From Branchiostoma floridae (Eukaryota > Chordata > Leptocardii > Amphioxiformes > Branchiostomatidae): a stretch of 64,000 nt of DNA. How positions within the stretch are numbered: position 1 is the stretch's first letter; each line of letters begins with the position of its first letter. The stretch is taken from positions 10,223,860-10,287,859 of the forward strand of contig NC_049997.1 in the NCBI RefSeq assembly GCF_000003815.2. The letters run 5' to 3'. This document shows positions 15,101 through 26,026 of the stretch, in pieces. Position numbers and translations under genes: made by a program. Under the pieces are notes generated by a model that did not search any database, was not told the DNA's origin, and saw only the letters and a list, made by a program, of their open reading frames with translations.

Positions 15101-18100
15101 ATTTTGTTATGTTACCACCCCAAACCAAACCCTGAATCTTTAAATCTAATCTGATCCATCCCTTAAACTCTGCCATGACTAAGAGACATGCCTAATATTA
15201 ATCAAATAATGTCACACTTCAAAAACGAGTTAACATTAATTGCAGTACATCAGCATATTAAACTACTACTTCTAGTCAACCATGTGAGCTTTCTAACCAC
15301 AAGCCCATAGTTAGCCTCATAACAATAGTCTTATTTGATATCCTCTTGTGTAACCTCAGAATGAAATTTGCACAGAATTTGACTAAAGAATGATTTTTTC
15401 CTGTTCATGATATTTTCTGGATGTTTTTCCACAATGTTGTACTTTGCTGACCCCTGTAGGAGTTGAGACAGTACCTGTGTAATATGGCAGACCAGTGTGA
15501 GAGCGGGAAAATGCAGGCACCTTTGGCCATTGTGTTGGACAACCTTCACAACGTGGGCTCCTTGGGAGAGGTCTTCAATGGCTTCTTGGGATGCAGAAGT
15601 GTTAAGAGGTGAGTTTGAAGCATCTTCTTTTGTCAGGAATGCGAAATAAAAGCACACGTACTTCTGTGGTTTCTTAAGAAAAAGTCTTGAAACGTGAACA
15701 ATGAAGGAATATGGCTTGAGTTATTACCTAAATCAACTTAACTTAAAATCTTCTTTGCAGCATTTTAGTTGCAGTTTTTTAGATTCAACTTGAAGTTGAA
15801 CTACCATTTAGTTGATATGAATTATATCAACCAAATGGAAAAGAAGCTAGGTGAAAATCAAACTCCAACTATCTTGGGATTGCATATAACATTTCCTTCC
15901 TAAGGTACAACCTAGAATACTGTTTGATTTTATTAGCATTGAAGTGGTTTTACCAAAAAGCCATATGTTGAAAGTACATGTACTCATAACTGAATCTTCC
16001 CTCCCACAGTCCCTACATCATCGGCACCATGAACCAGGCCAACTGTTCCTCCACAAACCTACAGCTGCACCACAACTTCAGGTACTGGCACCCTGCTTTT
16101 ACTTGTTAGTGCACAATGTCTGTAATGTTTTACATAGTGAAATAAAATATTACTGTTTGTAAGAAAAGATTATATATTTTGTTGCACAATGAGAAGTATT
16201 TGCCAATGTTTTCGACATCCTTCTGCTTCCTGATTAGCCTGATTAAATTGCGCTTACTGCCCTACATTGGGCCCCGTACTTTAGAGTTTTCATCACACAG
16301 ACTGTGCTGCTTTCATCAAAAATAATACTTGGAGTCAATAAATCTTACCTAAAATAAATCTTACCTTACTTGTTGCATCTTTTCATCAATTTTTTGTATA
16401 ATTAGTATAACTGTATATAGAAATGATAATGACAGAAGTAAAGATATTGTCTGTTCTTCGAAATGATTTCTCAAACATACGTTTAACATGATTTTACCCA
16501 TCAATACCAACAAACAAGTGTTAAACTGCTTTTTTCTGCGACATGTTTCAGATGGATCCTGTGTGCGAACCACATGGAGCCCGTGAAGGGTTTCCTGGGC
16601 CGCTACTTGCGCCGAAAGCTTGTTGAGAGCGAGATAAAGGGCAGCGCGAGAAACCCGGAACTCACCAAAGTGGTGGAGTGGATGCCGAAGGCCTGGCAGC
16701 ATCTCAACAAGTTCCTGGAGACACACAGTTCATCGGATGTCACTATTGGTAAGTGATGTCTTACAGTACCTAATGTATTCCTTGCAGTGTCCAACTGTAT
16801 AGAAAAAATACCGATACAATAGCCAAAATGCAGATGCCAAATTTTCTCATCTTTCTCCCTGTTAAGTTTGGCATCAACTTTGTATTTTTGGCTGTGTTCT
16901 CCTGGCAAAATTGATTTGTATTCCTCCTGATTAAGATGTGATTTAGTGCCAAAATTACAAAGTCTAGAAGTTATGTAAAAATCAATTTAACGATTTATGA
17001 TGATTTTTTAAATCTTATGTGTGTGTGGCCTTGCCAATGTGAACCCACTGGAAAGAGATGGTATGGTATGAAGACAAGCCAACTGGTATGAAGCAGCCCC
17101 AGCAGCAGTATAATCAAATACCGGACACTACTACATTCAATGATATGACATTGTTTTTCAAAGGGTTAAACTTGTACTGTTTTCTCCTCATCAGGTCCTC
17201 GCCTGTTCCTGTCCTGCCCCACGGACGTGTCGGGTTCCCAGGTGTGGTTCACTGACCTCTGGAACTACTCCATCGTGCCCTACCTGCTGGAGGCAGTCAG
17301 GGAGGGGCTACAGGTAAATAAGTTGGCTACAGCATTACCTTTGTAGCCAACTAGAGGAGCAAGAAAGCTTACAATTCAGCCATGTTTTGTTTGTTTTTGC
17401 ATCAAGTTAACTTCAACTGTAGCCAACTAAGAAGGAGTAAGAAAGCTCACAGTTTAGCCTTGCTTTGTTTGTTTTTGCTTCAAGTTAACTTCAGCTGTAG
17501 CTCCATTGTAATTCCATACAGCTTGCTAGGTCTCTTTAGTTACCTGTAATAGTTAGCAGTATCAGTAGTTGGTACAACACACAAGCTTCACAGGCATGTG
17601 TTAGCAGTTTTGTAGATTCTTTTTACTGCTAGTAATGTAGAATAGAATCCAAAGGCTTTTGTTACCGTTATGGCTGATCGGGAATCCTTGATGTGTCTTA
17701 TGCTTTAGTCTCAAGTCTCTCTCGATTGTGCCACAGTCACCCAATAATAATGATGATGAATATGCATGGAGTTGAAAGCAGGAGTATATTTACCACATGC
17801 AAGCAGTCGTACCACACATTAACAACACGTACCACATGCTAACAACAAGTGCCGCACACACACTAGCACATGTCCCAGACACTAACACACATCTTTCTGT
17901 TCAGACCTATGGCAGGAAAGCCAGCACTTGGGATGACCCCGCCCTGTGGGTGATCGAGAACTACCCCTGGACCACGCCCACCAGCGACCTCTCTTCCCTC
18001 ATCAGACTGCGCGCCGAGGACGTCGGATTTGACGGCTACGCGCTCGGACCACAGGCGGGGACCAAGAAGGAGGTCACTGGGAGTCAGAGTGACGTGGAGG

Positions 18101-18739
18101 GAGATCCTCTGGTATGTGTTGGCTGTAGGAAAACTCATTTCTCCATACAATTTTAGTTAGAGACAGTGTCGCAAGGCTTACTAGGCTGTTTTGATGTTAA
18201 GAAATGTTTGCTTACTTCCTAAATAGTATTTGTTTCAAAAGGAGTAAAAATTGGGCACACATGGCTTTAAAAAAGCCGTGCTAGTAATTCTTAGTGATTT
18301 TGAGAATACATTCAGACTTGGAGGGGAGACCCTTTGGTAGGTGTTGACTGAGGAAAAATTCATTTTTGTGAAAAAACAATGTAAGTCAAGACAAGTGTCA
18401 TGCAAGCCTCTGAAAAACAAGTATAGAAAGGGCCTTATTAGGCAGTTGATGTTAAGTAAATTTTGTCTACTTTTAGATTATACTTTTCAAGAGGAATAGA
18501 GATATTTCAGGCTTTCAGTTCTTTGCCCAAAATTCTCTGTATTTTAATCTTTCTCTTCCACAAGAAAGTACTTAATTGATGCACTGTTTCTCCCCCATTT
18601 ACAGATGAACATGTTGATGAGGCTACAGGAGGCAGCGAACTACAGTCCGCAGAGCTGCGACAGCGACTCCAACTCTGTCAGTTCTGGAGTCAATGGTCAC
18701 GACGACCTCCTGGACTCCTCCATCGAGTCTACCTTATAA
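200..18739 (+). CDS. NAV: Neuron navigator (NAV2/NAV3-like), C-terminal 777 residues; 5' part outside window
   Basis: Navigators are microtubule plus-end and cytoskeleton regulators for neurite outgrowth and cell migration (C. elegans unc-53 family). Exons with AG/GT borders and matching phases: 200-283, 2380-2464, 3870-3997, 4757-4932, 6060-6140, 8027-8171, 9827-9929, 10207-10245, 10572-10663, 11919-12014, 12300-12393, 13110-13184, 13638-13873, 14030-14050, 15460-15608, 16010-16081, 16552-16748, 17195-17313, 17905-18111, 18605-18739 (stop TAA). The sum is 2,334 nt, an exact codon multiple. Coiled-coil segments: AHVVAAFEQSLSNMTERL in the first exon and LTDIRLEALSSAHQLDQL in the 8027 exon. A Lys-rich, Ser-rich linker lies between. 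AAA+ region: Walker A GPSGTGKT (exon 13638), Walker B-like LAIVLDNL (15460), sensor IGTMNQ (16010). The C-terminus LQEAANY...DSSIESTL is typical of NAV2/3. Expression and isoforms cannot be judged here. Confidence 0.95.
284..2379 (+). other. NAV intron without recognised gene
   Basis: A 2.1-kb intron of plain AT-rich sequence. Short reading frames on the minus strand (1364-1630, 1701-1886) show no known motif. I see no repeat or RNA gene here. Confidence 0.6.
2538..2691. repeat. Hairpin (foldback) repeat in NAV intron
   Basis: Two arms of roughly 60-70 nt face each other across a short loop near 2600-2625. Left arm: ATCTCCATGTAGATCTTC, then AGAATCGTTAT and GACAGTGTC. The right arm carries the reverse complements GACACTGTC, ATAACGATTCT and GAAGATCTAC. 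By eye the arms match at about 80%. This is a small non-autonomous foldback element or relic. Confidence 0.65.
5505..6057 (+). repeat. About 140-bp tandem repeat, four units, ending at an exon acceptor
   Basis: The marker GCAAGATAT(C/T)GTGCATGACG recurs at 5505, 5646, 5787 and 5926, giving periods of 141, 141 and 139. Each unit contains GTTGTCTCCCAC, TTTTTGCATCGGTCT and ATGAATATCTTTTGTGCAC. The last, shortened unit runs into the acceptor of the exon at 6060: GTGCACAATGTCACCAG in place of GTGCACAATGTGCAAG. Confidence 0.9.
6060..6140 (+). CDS. NAV: NAV cassette-like exon (81 nt)
   Basis: Reads LPGSLGKAVSSTSIHINPMV... in the gene's frame between AG (6058-6059) and GT (6141). Its length is a multiple of 3 and its phase equals that of the neighbours, so skipping would keep the frame. 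The exon lies directly after a 140-bp tandem array whose units end in a degenerate copy of its acceptor. The translation is Ser-rich linker, so the exon call is less certain than that of the conserved exons. Confidence 0.7.
6335..6420 (-). mobile_element. Possible LINE 3' tail with GAAT repeats
   Basis: Five copies of GAAT are followed by GGTTTATTTGTTGTAC, which resembles the antisense 3' ends of the LINE fragments near 44,988 and 53,648. No reverse-transcriptase coding remains. The rest of this intron (6141-8026) shows no gene. Confidence 0.35.
7803..7977. mobile_element. Terminal-inverted-repeat element, dispersed family copy 1
   Basis: It shares CGACGGGTGGTAGT, TGCAATTT(T)AAACCAA, GTCCGTCGACGTGATATCCC and GGATATAGGTTACCCA with the copy at 59,626-59,842. 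The right arm ends in TAGCGTTAC; the left arm is shortened. It lies in the NAV intron just before the exon at 8027. Confidence 0.7.
9410..9540. repeat. Dispersed repeat related to the hairpin at 57,313
   Basis: The order TCTGGACATTTCAAGTGACATCCATCACTC, then a CACTGGCAAGAA-type segment, follows the left arm of the foldback element at 57,313-57,506, though only one arm is clear. It is a degenerate non-autonomous element in a NAV intron. The listed motif is split: CATTTCAAGTGACATCC and ACACTGGCAAGAA. Confidence 0.45.
10207..10245 (+). CDS. NAV: NAV small in-frame exon (39 nt)
   Basis: Thirteen codons (DPTLNLDPISSSLG with the split codon) between AG 10205-10206 and GT 10246-10247. Both borders are phase 1, so inclusion or skipping keeps the frame. 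It sits in the linker before the AAA+ region, where vertebrate navigators are alternatively spliced. Confidence 0.65.
12400..13109 (+). other. NAV intron without recognised gene
   Basis: A 0.7-kb intron with a GC-richer middle (12,560-12,850) that may be an unidentified repeat. No reading frame with a known motif. Confidence 0.4.
14030..14050 (+). CDS. NAV: NAV candidate 21-nt microexon inside the AAA+ domain
   Basis: A T-rich tract and CTGCAG precede GACTCTGACGAGAGAGGACGG, followed by GTAAAT. It encodes DSDERGR. The upstream exon ends and the downstream exon begins in phase 0, so the 7 residues would insert cleanly between HKSCK and ELRQYL. Vertebrate NAV2/NAV3, as remembered, have no residues at this point. 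It may be an alternative microexon or a chance match. Confidence 0.5.
17343..17505 (+). repeat. Two-copy tandem duplication, about 78 bp
   Basis: GTAGCCAACTA, AAGAAAGCT(T/C)ACA, TTTTGTTTGTTTTTGC and TCAAGTTAACTTCA occur in the same order twice, offset by about 78 nt, in the intron after the 17195 exon. The copies differ at a few positions, so the event is not very recent. Confidence 0.75.
18095..18420 (+). repeat. Diverged duplication of a NAV exon end with its splice donor
   Basis: The real exon end GTGGAGGGAGATCCTCTG with donor GTATGT (18,112) has a diverged copy, CTTGGAGGGGAGACCCTTTG with GTAGGT, at 18,337, offset 225. The following intron sequence (TGTTG(G)CTG, GGAAAA(A)(C)TCATTT) is duplicated too. 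The second copy is a decoy donor inside the intron. Confidence 0.65.
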
Positions 18740-20340
18740 TTTGCCCCAGCCACATGTACATGTTTCCCTGTTACTATAAAGTGTTGCATAACGTCTCCTT
18801 TGAAAGAGAAAAATCAAGCCAACCCAATGCAAGCAATCTTTTCGGCAAATCATGGTGGTATGTAGTGTTGTATTTGTATTTCTACAATTAGAAAGATTTT
18901 GCCAAATGTTAGTTGCCAGAAAAGAAGAGGTGCTATGTTATAAGGGCAATGTTACAAAAATTATGCCCATAAGACTGTATTTTATGTTAATATGCAGTAC
19001 AAGTGTTGATATTGACACTTTTGAGTGATGTTGTTGAATAGCCAAAATTTCCTTCTATTCCTTCTATTTCCTTCTAATTGCAACATTTAGTATAAGATTA
19101 ACACCAGAAAGTAATAGCTACCTTTCAAATTATGCAAGTTTCTTTAATGGTTTGCAATGTTTAGTTCTTATAACAACTTTTGATCTTATAGAACAAAACA
19201 TGCTCATGCTCTACCATGTAATGTGTAATTTCCTTTAAGTTTGTATATTCATAGATTTGACAATGAGAAAGTATTCAGAGTGCTTTGACAAAACCTCCAT
19301 CTACAATCTTCTTTGCCCAAAATAATTGCACTTGTATTATTTATTATTGAAGTGATGTTTTTAAGATTTTGCTTTTAAATTCTTTGTGCCATTTGTGTTC
19401 GGATACTACATGTACATGTATATCACACTATCACAATATCAGTTTTCAATCCAATACCTATGTCCTGTTAAGAGAAGTACAGTATAGCCTCAGACATGTA
19501 AAAAGCAATTTTTGGTGCTACATGTATTATATTCTAAATGTAACCATGATAAGTTTGAATTCTGTATGCATGAGCTTTTTTTTTTGTGATTTTGATTTGA
19601 TTTTAAGTCCATAGTTGTAGATGACAATATTAGGTGTGTCTTTCACACTTAGGAATAGATTTCAAGAAAATTTTAGAAGTTATGTTTTCGTACAATGATA
19701 TAGCAATGCTCTTCTAAATATGAATATAACTTAAGTATGTACGTATATGCACATTTGTAATGTAATATCATAATGTACCATTAAGTCGTACATGTAATGT
19801 AAAGTTGCAGTGTTCAGTGTGCTTTTATACATGTAAAATTATGTATATAGGCTTTTGTAAATCACAGTGTATAGTTCTTATGCTTTGGTAAGTGTAATGC
19901 TAGTGTTTTAGTAACTTTTGATGCCATATATACCATTTTAAAATCATGTACCCAACCCTGTATAATGCCCACTCACTGCCTTGATAGTACCACTATCATA
20001 AGTGTACAGGCAGTCAAATTACAAAGTTAGAGGAAGTTTGATGGTTGAACTATAGATCGAATCGAAGACTGAACTTTTTTAAAACTTCGTATTGTAGATA
20101 AAGTGCCTTTAATTGGACAACTTTTTGTAAAGGATGAGACCTGTTGCAACGATTTTCACAAGGATAGCGTAAGATTACGACTTCTTGTACCCTGTTGATA
20201 GTTGACATATGTACATGTTACTCAGCTACAGTTCCTGTATTTCGACTGTGGAAGTTCCCAGGTATAAACAATCAGTATTTCCAGTACATGGCCTTGCATC
20301 TCATTATTCACTTGTGTTGCAATTTACCAGTACAATAATG
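18740..20340 (+). other. NAV: NAV 3' UTR and AT-rich downstream region
   Basis: No coding potential follows the stop codon. The stretch is AT-rich with many TGTA and ATGTA motifs, as in long animal 3' UTRs. I see no AATAAA between 18,740 and 20,400, so the cleavage site is not placed. Confidence 0.5.
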
Positions 20341-20477
20341 TATTGTACTTCATTTCAGTATTAGACATACCGTAGTCCATGGTCCAAGACCACTTCTTGT
20401 ACCAACCAAGAGGGACCAATGCTACCATGGGTTTTTCTAATCAGCAGTAACCAGAGTTTTATTGCAATAGATCATCA

Positions 20478-20690
20478 TCATATCGTTCCGTGCCAGTACT
20501 GCAGCCAGGCCACGGCCTTCTCGTTAGCTTCTAGTAGGTCCTGGTTGGAGATGTTGGGGCCTAATACACAGTCCTTTGTAATGTGTCCCATGGTTTGGGT
20601 TGGGTGGCCGCAACGACACTCAGCTGAGTTCACCCGTCCCCATTTCAGTAGATGTAGCAAGTCTACACAAGTAGCTTTCTTCTTGCAATG
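20478..20690 (-). mobile_element. Non-LTR retrotransposon (LINE) C-terminal fragment
   Basis: The minus strand reads LLKWGRVNSAECRCGHPTQ then TMGHITKDC. The spacing Cys-x-Cys, His, Cys (CRCG...TMGHI..DC) is the knuckle found at the C-terminal end of many LINE reverse transcriptases, followed by the usual A..WL stretch. About 60 codons are left, without the polymerase core, so this is a dead fragment downstream of NAV. The flanks 20,700-21,560 show nothing recognisable. Confidence 0.7.
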
Positions 20691-21559
20691 ATGTGATCAA
20701 ATGACATGGAAATGGACCTTGCTCTCCTAGCATCAACCAAAGACAAAAGGTGGTAAACTTTTACCCATAATCACTAAACACATATTTGGAAGAAATATAG
20801 TCAACTTTTTTGACAGGGCAGTCAGAAAATGCTTAGGCCCTGTTGTCTTGAATGTAACATTACCAGAATGTCATTGCAAGGGACTTCAGCTTTTAGCTTC
20901 TGGAATATTATTGACAATTAATCTGACAAGTCCCTTCTTTAATTGCCTACCTATCACACTTCATCTTCTACATAATGTTCTTAGAAGAATCAATCAATAC
21001 GCTATATCATGGGGATGCCTTAGAAAATCAATCATGTAACTTTTACAATGAGGATAAACAGACAGGAGAAGAAGAAGAAGAATTTGAACTACTAGTATGT
21101 CAGAAACAAAATTTAGGGAGAAGACGAAGAATTTGAACTACGTCAGAAATTTAAAACTTAGGCGAAAGATCTGCCAGGTAGTATCAAAACACAGATTTGG
21201 AACAAGAACAAACTTGGATAGGAATTTTAGGGCAATGTTGATATCCTTGGTAAAAATGACAGAAATAAATGTATGATAATACGTTACCAAATCTTCTTTG
21301 GGGACCAGATTAGACTAGGTAGAATATCTTCCCCAGAGGATGTATAGCAATTTTTCGAGGCATCATTGTAATATCACATCTATATCACTTCCGAATAGAA
21401 TAGCATCTTACCCACCTAATGATTACTTTTGTTATTGTTATTTTATTCAATGAAATTGCAATGATTAACCAAAGGGTCTGACCCTCTCTAGATCTCTTGT
21501 AAAGCTTGTGTAGACTATTATGCTCCCTCTTTTGTAATGGTACAATCCACTGACCCTTG

Positions 21560-23230
21560 TCCAATATGACCTATATATTCTGCACGTTGATTGGCTCAGC
21601 TGATGATGATAATGATAATCCGAGGTTCTGATTGGTCAGTACTGACTGTAGGCGTGGCTTATCGAACGGTCCTGTAGATTCCGCGCCAAAATAGTCCGCG
21701 AAAAACTCATTCATTTCCCGGCAGCTAAAGTAGTTGGGCGTGTGCCCCGAATTCATACGGAAAATATCGCCTATTTCGCGGTAAATACCACAGAGAAAAT
21801 ATCGTAGGTTTGTTGTAAAACCTAGCTGGTGCTCTTATGATGAAATTCTGACCAAAGGTTTGGAGTGATTTGTGTGGAAAATTATTTTTGGGGGCAAGAT
21901 TTTATGCAACGTCTTGGCTGACCCTAGGAAGATCAGACTCTCCTCTTCAAGACTACAACCCGTCAATATCAGGTGCATATACGACTTTGGTGATGCAGCA
22001 AGAAATAATTTGGTAAGTTTGGACTGCATGTTCACCTTTACTGAAATATTTCAGTTTTGATTCGTTTGATTTTTGTTTTCCTTATAATTTCTTGGCATTC
22101 TTTGCATAATTCTGTGCATAATTTCCTACCTATCTCAAGCTGATAATTTTATGCAAACGAAACACAGTCGTATAAGTATGCATTTGTCACAATAAACAAC
22201 TTAGAATCAAGGAATTATTTGTGTTGATCTGGGATCTCTCGATTATGTAATTTTCTGTGCAGTAACTAAAATATAGATAAACGTAAAAGGGGCCCCAGCT
22301 GAGTGTTTGGCACCAAGCCATAATCTTTACAGTTCGTTTTTAGCCGTTATAAGCCTCATGTTGTATATTTTCAATTTTTAAGAATTCTGAGGTAGTACAG
22401 AAACTAGTTTAGATTATCTAACCCCGACCAAACACCAGTAGCGAAGGCTAAATTTTAGCTACACTTCATTTTTTTGGCGGCGTGGTTGTCGGCCATGATG
22501 AGGGGGATCCCCCCAGAGTGGAAACCGATCGCACGATTGTGCGCCAAAATTTACTCTCCGATTTTCTGCCAACGATCCCGCTATTTTTCTTATCCTGGCA
22601 TATTTCCGACACATAGATACTTATTTCTTTCGATCTCCGTGTTGTATTAGACCACGAGAATCCTGCGAGATGTTAAAAACAAGCGATTTTGTCCTGGTAC
22701 AACCGTTTGTAGTTTGGCTCCATCTATGCAAATCACGCGGGGTCAACCGCTGATATTTCCGCGCCAAAATCGTCTCGTCATAATATGCCGAAAATCGTCT
22801 GATTTGATCGTCTAAAAATCGTCTTAGCTACATATGCATGCTAAGTGTATATGTATACATACGAAGATGTCTATACATTCAGTATTTTGGGGTAAATTGT
22901 ACGAAAAACGTGAAATTAGTGCGTTTCTGTTCGTAGCGTCGGTTCGTTTGCATCGTTTACTTTTGGACGAGTGCAAATAAACAACCCGGGGCTCCCGACT
23001 CAAACAACAAATATTTGCATCCCTTGCTGAGCGATATTTTATGAAGAAAGAGGATACCAAGAACACTTTATAACTCTCTAGCCTTAATCCTAGTCGGGAA
23101 ATGCAATGTTTATGAAGTTTATTTGCGGGCACTCCCAAACTAAAGTGTTGCGTTCCCCTGACCTTATCAAAGTATGGCGCCAAAGATGAACGGTCGATTT
23201 TTGCCGCCAGTTTAGAATGGTTGGCTTGTC
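21560..23230 (+). promoter_or_regulatory. E2F7/8: Putative E2F7/8 promoter / first-intron control region with four E2F sites
   Basis: GCGCCAAA, the reverse complement of the E2F consensus TTTGGCGC, occurs exactly at 21683-21690, 22541-22548, 22761-22768 and 23177-23184. The region is locally CpG-richer than its surroundings. A good donor (TTTG/GTAAGT) at 22,012 could end a non-coding first exon that joins the coding exon at 24,882; this exon is inferred. Atypical E2F genes are E2F-regulated in vertebrates, so control by E2F factors, including self-repression, fits. Minus-strand reading frames here show no known domain. Confidence 0.55.
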
Positions 23231-24342
23231 GTGAAGAAATTAGCATATTTTCCTCAAAATATGCAGCTTTCTTCAAAATCTGCAATAATCAACCCAGCCA
23301 CCAGCGTTTGAGAGGAATTCGATTAGGTTTAATCAGAATTTGGAAAACAAAAATTACCATGTCTTATGAAGTTATGGTGGACTTTGGATTGAGCTCAGGG
23401 GTAAAAGTTGTAAAAGACTGCTTTGATAGAGTGTAGCTAATCAGACAATTTTCTCCTGGATTGTTGTCTAGTCAGCTGTCATTATTGCAAGTATGGTTTT
23501 AATAGCCTTTCATTAGTTTCAAGACTTGGGCTATCAATTGTACAAGGGAACAATAGGTATTGTCCCATCTCAATACACCAACCGTAGGGGAGGGAAAAAG
23601 TGTGAATTTGTATTGTTAGAGGGGTGAAAATTGTTTTTTATTCTCCTATCATGCCTAATACAATATGATTTCCAGAATTTTCCAGGGTCTAAAATCTTTT
23701 CATTGCATGGGGTAAGAAGAGAATTGGTTATCGAAGCCAGAAAAAAGAGCAGGAAGCAACCAGATATTAAAGAGATTTGGCTACCTAAACAAAAATCTGT
23801 CAAATGCTCCCGCCACAGAATATGTAAAACAGTTTGAGAATCTTTTTTTTTTTCCTTTGAGTCTGACAAAAGTTTTCAAATTAGACAATTCACAAGAAGG
23901 AAAGTTTAAACTTTGTACCCAGGTGTGAACTGGTCTCCTGTTCACAGGCCATGATCAAAAGACAAGATTAAACCAACATTTTTTTAATCATCTTACTGGG
24001 GTAGCCTTTTGACACTATCTTTGTATTGATTATTGGATTAGAAAACAGGATGCAGGTAAATTTTCATTCAACCATTCAAGAGAATAGATTTTTTTAGACA
24101 ACATCCTAAAACAAAGCAAAACATGGAACGTGGGGAGCTCATACCCCCGATTTGGCGACCTCACTTTCCTATAGATTTCATTGAATGTTTTAGACCAAAC
24201 AGGCTGGAATTATTCATTGCAAGATTTGTTTATCCTATCACTGTTACGCTGTTAAATTAATGCATATTCCATCCCCTAGCGCACATACCACAACATGAAA
24301 TGTACCCCTGTAACCTTACACGTCCAAGATAAAACAAAATCT

Positions 24343-24483
24343 NNNNNNNNNNNNNNNNNNNNNNNNNNNNNNNNNNNNNNNNNNNNNNNNNNNNNNNNNN
24401 NNNNNNNNNNNNNNNNNNNNNNNNNNNNNNNNNNNNNNNNNNNNNNNNNNNNNNNNNNNNNNNNNNNNNNNNNNNNNNNNNNN
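24343..24483. other. Assembly gap (141 N)
   Basis: A run of unknown bases in the intron or upstream region before the first E2F7/8 coding exon. No coding exon is missing from the predicted frame. Confidence 0.99.
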
Positions 24484-24893
24484 ATATTGTCAACAACATG
24501 ATGTAGATACTAGAAACGATAACACAGATTGCAGTAGGAGTGTCCCAAGGATAGAAATTTGTTATGGCAGACAGAACTTTAGCCCTCCAATGCTCTGTCC
24601 CGAAAAACTGAACGTCTTGACTTGAAATTGTATTTTTGTAAGCTAAACTGACAGAAATAAGAACAACATGGGCTCTCAAACTTTAAGTGGGAGGGGGAAA
24701 TTTAGACTAAAGTAGCTAGCAACAGCCCTGGCTGGCTTTTTTTCTGCCAAATGTAGTATTGTTAATTTGTAAGAATTTTGTCAAGACAAGTATTACCCAT
24801 GATTTACCTACCTAATTAAGACATGCTGCAGTTTTTAATATTGAAGATAATAAGTAACACAAGTGTTGTCTTTGTTCACAGATTTAAGCAGTC

Positions 24894-25948
24894 ATGGCAG
24901 AAGAATACCAGTGCTCCCTCGTACCCGAGGGTTTTAGGAACGTCCAGAATTCCGACACGGAGTCTGAATCAGAACACCAGAGCTCCGTCCTCCCCTTCAC
25001 TAGCCTCAGCCAGGACAAATCAGACTCCAAAGACGACTCAGGCTTCTACGAATCAGGGACCCTCTCAGGTTCTAGTGTTAGTCATGATCAGACGTCCACT
25101 GCCACTATATGTGGGCCCACCGAGGATCAAACCAGCTCAGGAACTGAATTCAAAAAGCCAAAACCAACCCCCAAGAAGGCAGCTAACCTCACATTGCTGA
25201 CCAACCTGCCCATCGATGCAGCCAGCGCGTCAGAAAACGGTGTGCCGGTAACTCCAACAAAACCGGCTGACGGCCAGGAACCTGTGACACCGCTCACGCC
25301 GACGGCAAACCTTAAGCTGCTCATGAGTGCGATCAGTCCGGATATCCGTACGCGGGAACTACAGATGAAGAGCACGACAAACCTCCAGTCGCTGTTTAGC
25401 GCGCTGAGCCCCGACATGAAGAGCCAGGAGCTGGAGTTGAAGAAGAAGGAACTGTTTCCACGGAAACCAAGGAAAGGAGCAGAGAAGGAAGCATCGTCTC
25501 AGACATCCTCTCAAGACGATGATGACCTGGAGATTGAAGAGGGCGAGAAACCAGTCAGCAGGAAGGAGAAGTCACTGGGACTATTATGTCAAAGGTCAGA
25601 CTCAGAGAACATTAACTCGCTGTAGGACTATATCTTTGTGTCAATGAAGGTTGTAACATACTCAGATAACAGTTGCTCAAGCAAGAGGATAGGTTTGTAA
25701 ACGGTCAGACGTTTCAGGTAGCATCCTGAAAAGTATCTTCATTTGTTATTGTTTTTCTCAAACTCAAAGTTTGACATTGTACTGTTTTTCTTTCCCCAAA
25801 CCTCCAGATTCCTCTCCAAGTTTCCTGATGACCCAGAGCCAGGTGCGGCAAAGGAAATTTGTTTAGACGAAGTTGCCAAGGATTTAGGTAAGCCAAGAAC
25901 CAATAATCATTAAATTTCGAATACCAAGTTGGTATTATTATAGTATAT

Positions 25949-26026
<78 letters not shown>

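Noticed and set aside
21571-21756. Minus-strand frame MNSGHTPNYFSCREMNEFF... as a divergent small gene
   Set aside because: Only 61 codons, no family recognised, and it overlaps the putative promoter with an E2F site. Could be real, but nothing supports it.
22824-23285. 153-codon minus-strand reading frame
   Set aside because: No known motif, Cys/Ser/Ile-rich low-complexity translation, no splice context, and it lies in the E2F7/8 upstream region. Probably chance.
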